DNA of 43,782 nt, from positions 1 through 43,782 of the IMG/VR virus record IMGVR_UViG_3300035222_000020; one strand, 5' to 3'. Both the position numbers and the translations under genes were made by a program. The notes under the pieces are model-generated. The model was given only the letters and a program-made list of their open reading frames with translations. It searched no databases and had not been told where the DNA came from. Positions within the stretch are counted from its first letter, which is position 1, and each line of letters opens with the position of its first letter. The stretch is from a virus. Below are positions 43,461 through 43,782 of this stretch, in pieces.

Positions 43461-43782
43461 ATGGCAACTCCAAATACGAGACAAACATTAATATCTTATG
43501 CTAAAAGAGCATTAGGACATCCTGTTATAGAGATAAATGTAGATGATGACCAACTAGATGATAGAGTAGATGAAGCAGTACAATACTATTCACAATATCA
43601 CTATGATGGAATCAGAAGAACATATTTAAAATATCAGTATACTCAAGCAGACCAAAATAGAATTTTAGCAGATGGTACCGAAGGCGCAACAAAAAATTCT
43701 GTAACTAGTACCTGGAAAGAAGGTAATAATTATATTATAGTACCTGAAACCGTATTTGCGGTTACAAATATATTTCCTTTCT
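43461..43782 (+). CDS. 13: Neck protein gp13-like (partial, runs off the window)
   Basis: The open frame gives 107 residues to the window edge, starting MATPNTRQTLISYAKRALGHPV and IEINVDDDQLDDRVDEAVQYYSQYHYDG. This is the typical N-terminus of the gp13 neck protein of T4-like marine phages (ATPN.RQTLI.YA.RALG.PV.E.NVD.DQL.DR.DEA.QYY). gp13 with gp14 closes the head-tail connector. The 3' end is outside the window. It confirms that the fibre and bilin genes lie between baseplate and neck genes. Confidence 0.88.
   Translation, partial: MATPNTRQTLISYAKRALGHPVIEINVDDDQLDDRVDEAVQYYSQYHYDGIRRTYLKYQYTQADQNRILADGTEGATKNSVTSTWKEGNNYIIVPETVFAVTNIFPF

Noticed and set aside
1-43782. tRNA genes, CRISPR arrays, insertion sequences, attachment sites
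   Set aside because: I saw no cloverleaf-type sequence, spaced direct repeats, transposase motifs or flanking duplications. The repeats present are coding repeats of fibres.
1-43782. CATGA avoidance (His-Asp and His-Glu mostly written CACGAN)
   Set aside because: A CCATGAA occurs near 27116 and TCATG occurs several times, including TCATGT, so the rule is not absolute at the DNA level by eye.

Overview
The window looks like part of the late, virion-structural region of a T4-like marine myophage. The DNA is AT-rich (about one third G+C by eye). Every gene is on the + strand, genes are packed or overlap by 1 to 74 bases, and many transcription units begin with a perfect T4-type late promoter (TATAAATA) about 30 bases before the start codon. 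The baseplate protein at 4330 (gp8-like) and the neck protein at 43461 (gp13-like) match the gene order of T4-like cyanophages and pelagiphages. Low G+C, and a bilin reductase that looks closer to the oceanic-virus PcyX group than to cyanophage PebS, favour a SAR11/alphaproteobacterial host over a cyanobacterium. That host call is an inference.

Layout. 1-11910: end of an upstream gene, a large baseplate-associated protein, a fibre-like protein ending in a cupredoxin-like domain, gp8, and a 2035-residue DUF4815-type virion protein. 11915-13436: a small coiled-coil protein and a fibre-like protein with a peptidase-G2-like C-terminus. 13446-23558: an accessory cassette of 14 tightly coupled genes. 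It has four different radical-SAM enzymes, two clear 2-oxoglutarate/Fe(II) oxygenases, one small JmjC/cupin-like protein, unknown proteins, and a virion-like protein (14962) ending in a Cys/His/Ser repeat and an Arg-rich tail (ICHSSCHSSCHGSRSRR). 23561-27522: six small to medium virion or fibre proteins and one small unknown protein. 27547-41317: four long fibre/spike proteins with a common N-terminal module, three of which carry RCC1-like beta-propeller repeats. 41389-43425: a degenerate heme-oxygenase paralogue, a heme oxygenase and a ferredoxin-dependent bilin reductase. 43461-end: start of gp13.

The most novel element is the 13446-23558 cassette. I read it as a phage-borne, RiPP-like post-translational modification system whose probable target is the CHSS-repeat tail of a virion protein encoded inside it. 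The cassette has no TATAAATA promoter of its own, so it is probably transcribed late by read-through from the baseplate genes. This fits modification of a structural protein better than early take-over of host metabolism.

A second, sequence-wide signal is word avoidance. Reading the whole + strand by eye I found no ACAGT and no ACTGT (the palindromic set ACWGT), while ACGGT and ACCGT are abundant because Thr-Val pairs are written ACGGTN or ACCGTN. GATC occurs only as GGATC or GATCC, and GATGC only as GGATGC. This looks like selection against specific nuclease or methylase sites.

No tRNA, rRNA, CRISPR array or insertion sequence was seen, and no gap without a gene exceeds 300 bases.
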